From NCBI GenBank assembly GCA_002716165.1, contig PAZT01000023.1:1-23919 (forward strand): 23,919 nucleotides of DNA, written 5' to 3'. The DNA comes from Deltaproteobacteria bacterium. Its GTDB lineage: Bacteria > SAR324 > NAC60-12. This document shows positions 23,911-23,919 of the stretch, in pieces (position 1 is the first letter of the stretch; every line of letters starts with the position of its first letter). The position numbers were made by a program, and so were the translations under genes. The notes beneath the pieces are model-generated. The model made no database searches, was not told the origin of the DNA, and was given only the letters and a program-made list of their open reading frames with translations.

Positions 23911-23919
23911 ATGGCTAAA
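23911..23919 (+). CDS. Start of an unidentified gene (first three codons)
   Basis: ATG GCT AAA runs into the window edge. AGGAGA lies seven bases upstream (23898-23903), an excellent ribosome site, so a real plus-strand gene begins here. Nothing can be said about its product. Confidence 0.6.

Overview
The window looks like a chromosomal segment of an AT-rich Gram-negative bacterium. Evidence for this is a lipoprotein with a lipobox, a periplasmic binding protein with a classical signal peptide, and Shine-Dalgarno-led genes. The marine-type gene content (hydantoinase A/B pair, sugar-acid enzymes, CUT1 transporter, Ser/Thr-rich lipoprotein) would fit an uncultured marine proteobacterium or a SAR324-like lineage. 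That placement is an impression, not something the sequence proves.

Left part (1 to about 7.1 kb) is housekeeping. On the minus strand are rpsB and the start of tsf, with a stem-loop in the rpsB leader and an unusually long Lys-rich tail on S2. Next come a plus-strand DUF1611/DgcN-like gene, a minus-strand moaB, a plus-strand nth (endonuclease III), a minus-strand thiamine pyrophosphokinase and a minus-strand Ser/Thr-rich lipoprotein. Gene ends here are separated by long AT-rich gaps. One gap (4.9-5.03 kb) holds a small protein-like relic.

The main body (about 7.1 to 22.9 kb) is one long minus-strand catabolic island. Read in transcription order it has: a family 1 solute-binding protein, a stem-loop, two MalF/MalG-type permeases, a 51-residue Cys4 zinc-finger ORF, HyuA, HyuB, two SDR dehydrogenases, a DapA-family lyase/dehydratase and an IlvD/Edd sugar-acid dehydratase. 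After these come a decayed fatty-acid-desaturase copy, an amber-interrupted small Cys ORF, a third SDR, an intact desaturase-family membrane enzyme, a PanB-like protein and a zinc-type alcohol dehydrogenase. Many neighbours overlap by ATGA or a few bases, so most of it is probably co-transcribed. The IlvD/Edd + DapA-type + SDR set is the usual toolkit for non-phosphorylative sugar-acid breakdown. HyuA/HyuB adds an ATP-dependent cyclic amide/lactam or ketone activity. The desaturase-PanB-ADH tail is not a combination I can assign to a known pathway. No ABC ATPase is present for the transporter.

Right end (22.9 to 23.9 kb) is a gene graveyard. It holds a possible GntR N-terminal stub, a small two-helix membrane ORF, a C-terminal scrap of a stomatin/slipin-like protein, and the first three codons of a new plus-strand gene. 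I see no rRNA, tRNA, CRISPR array, insertion sequence or phage gene.
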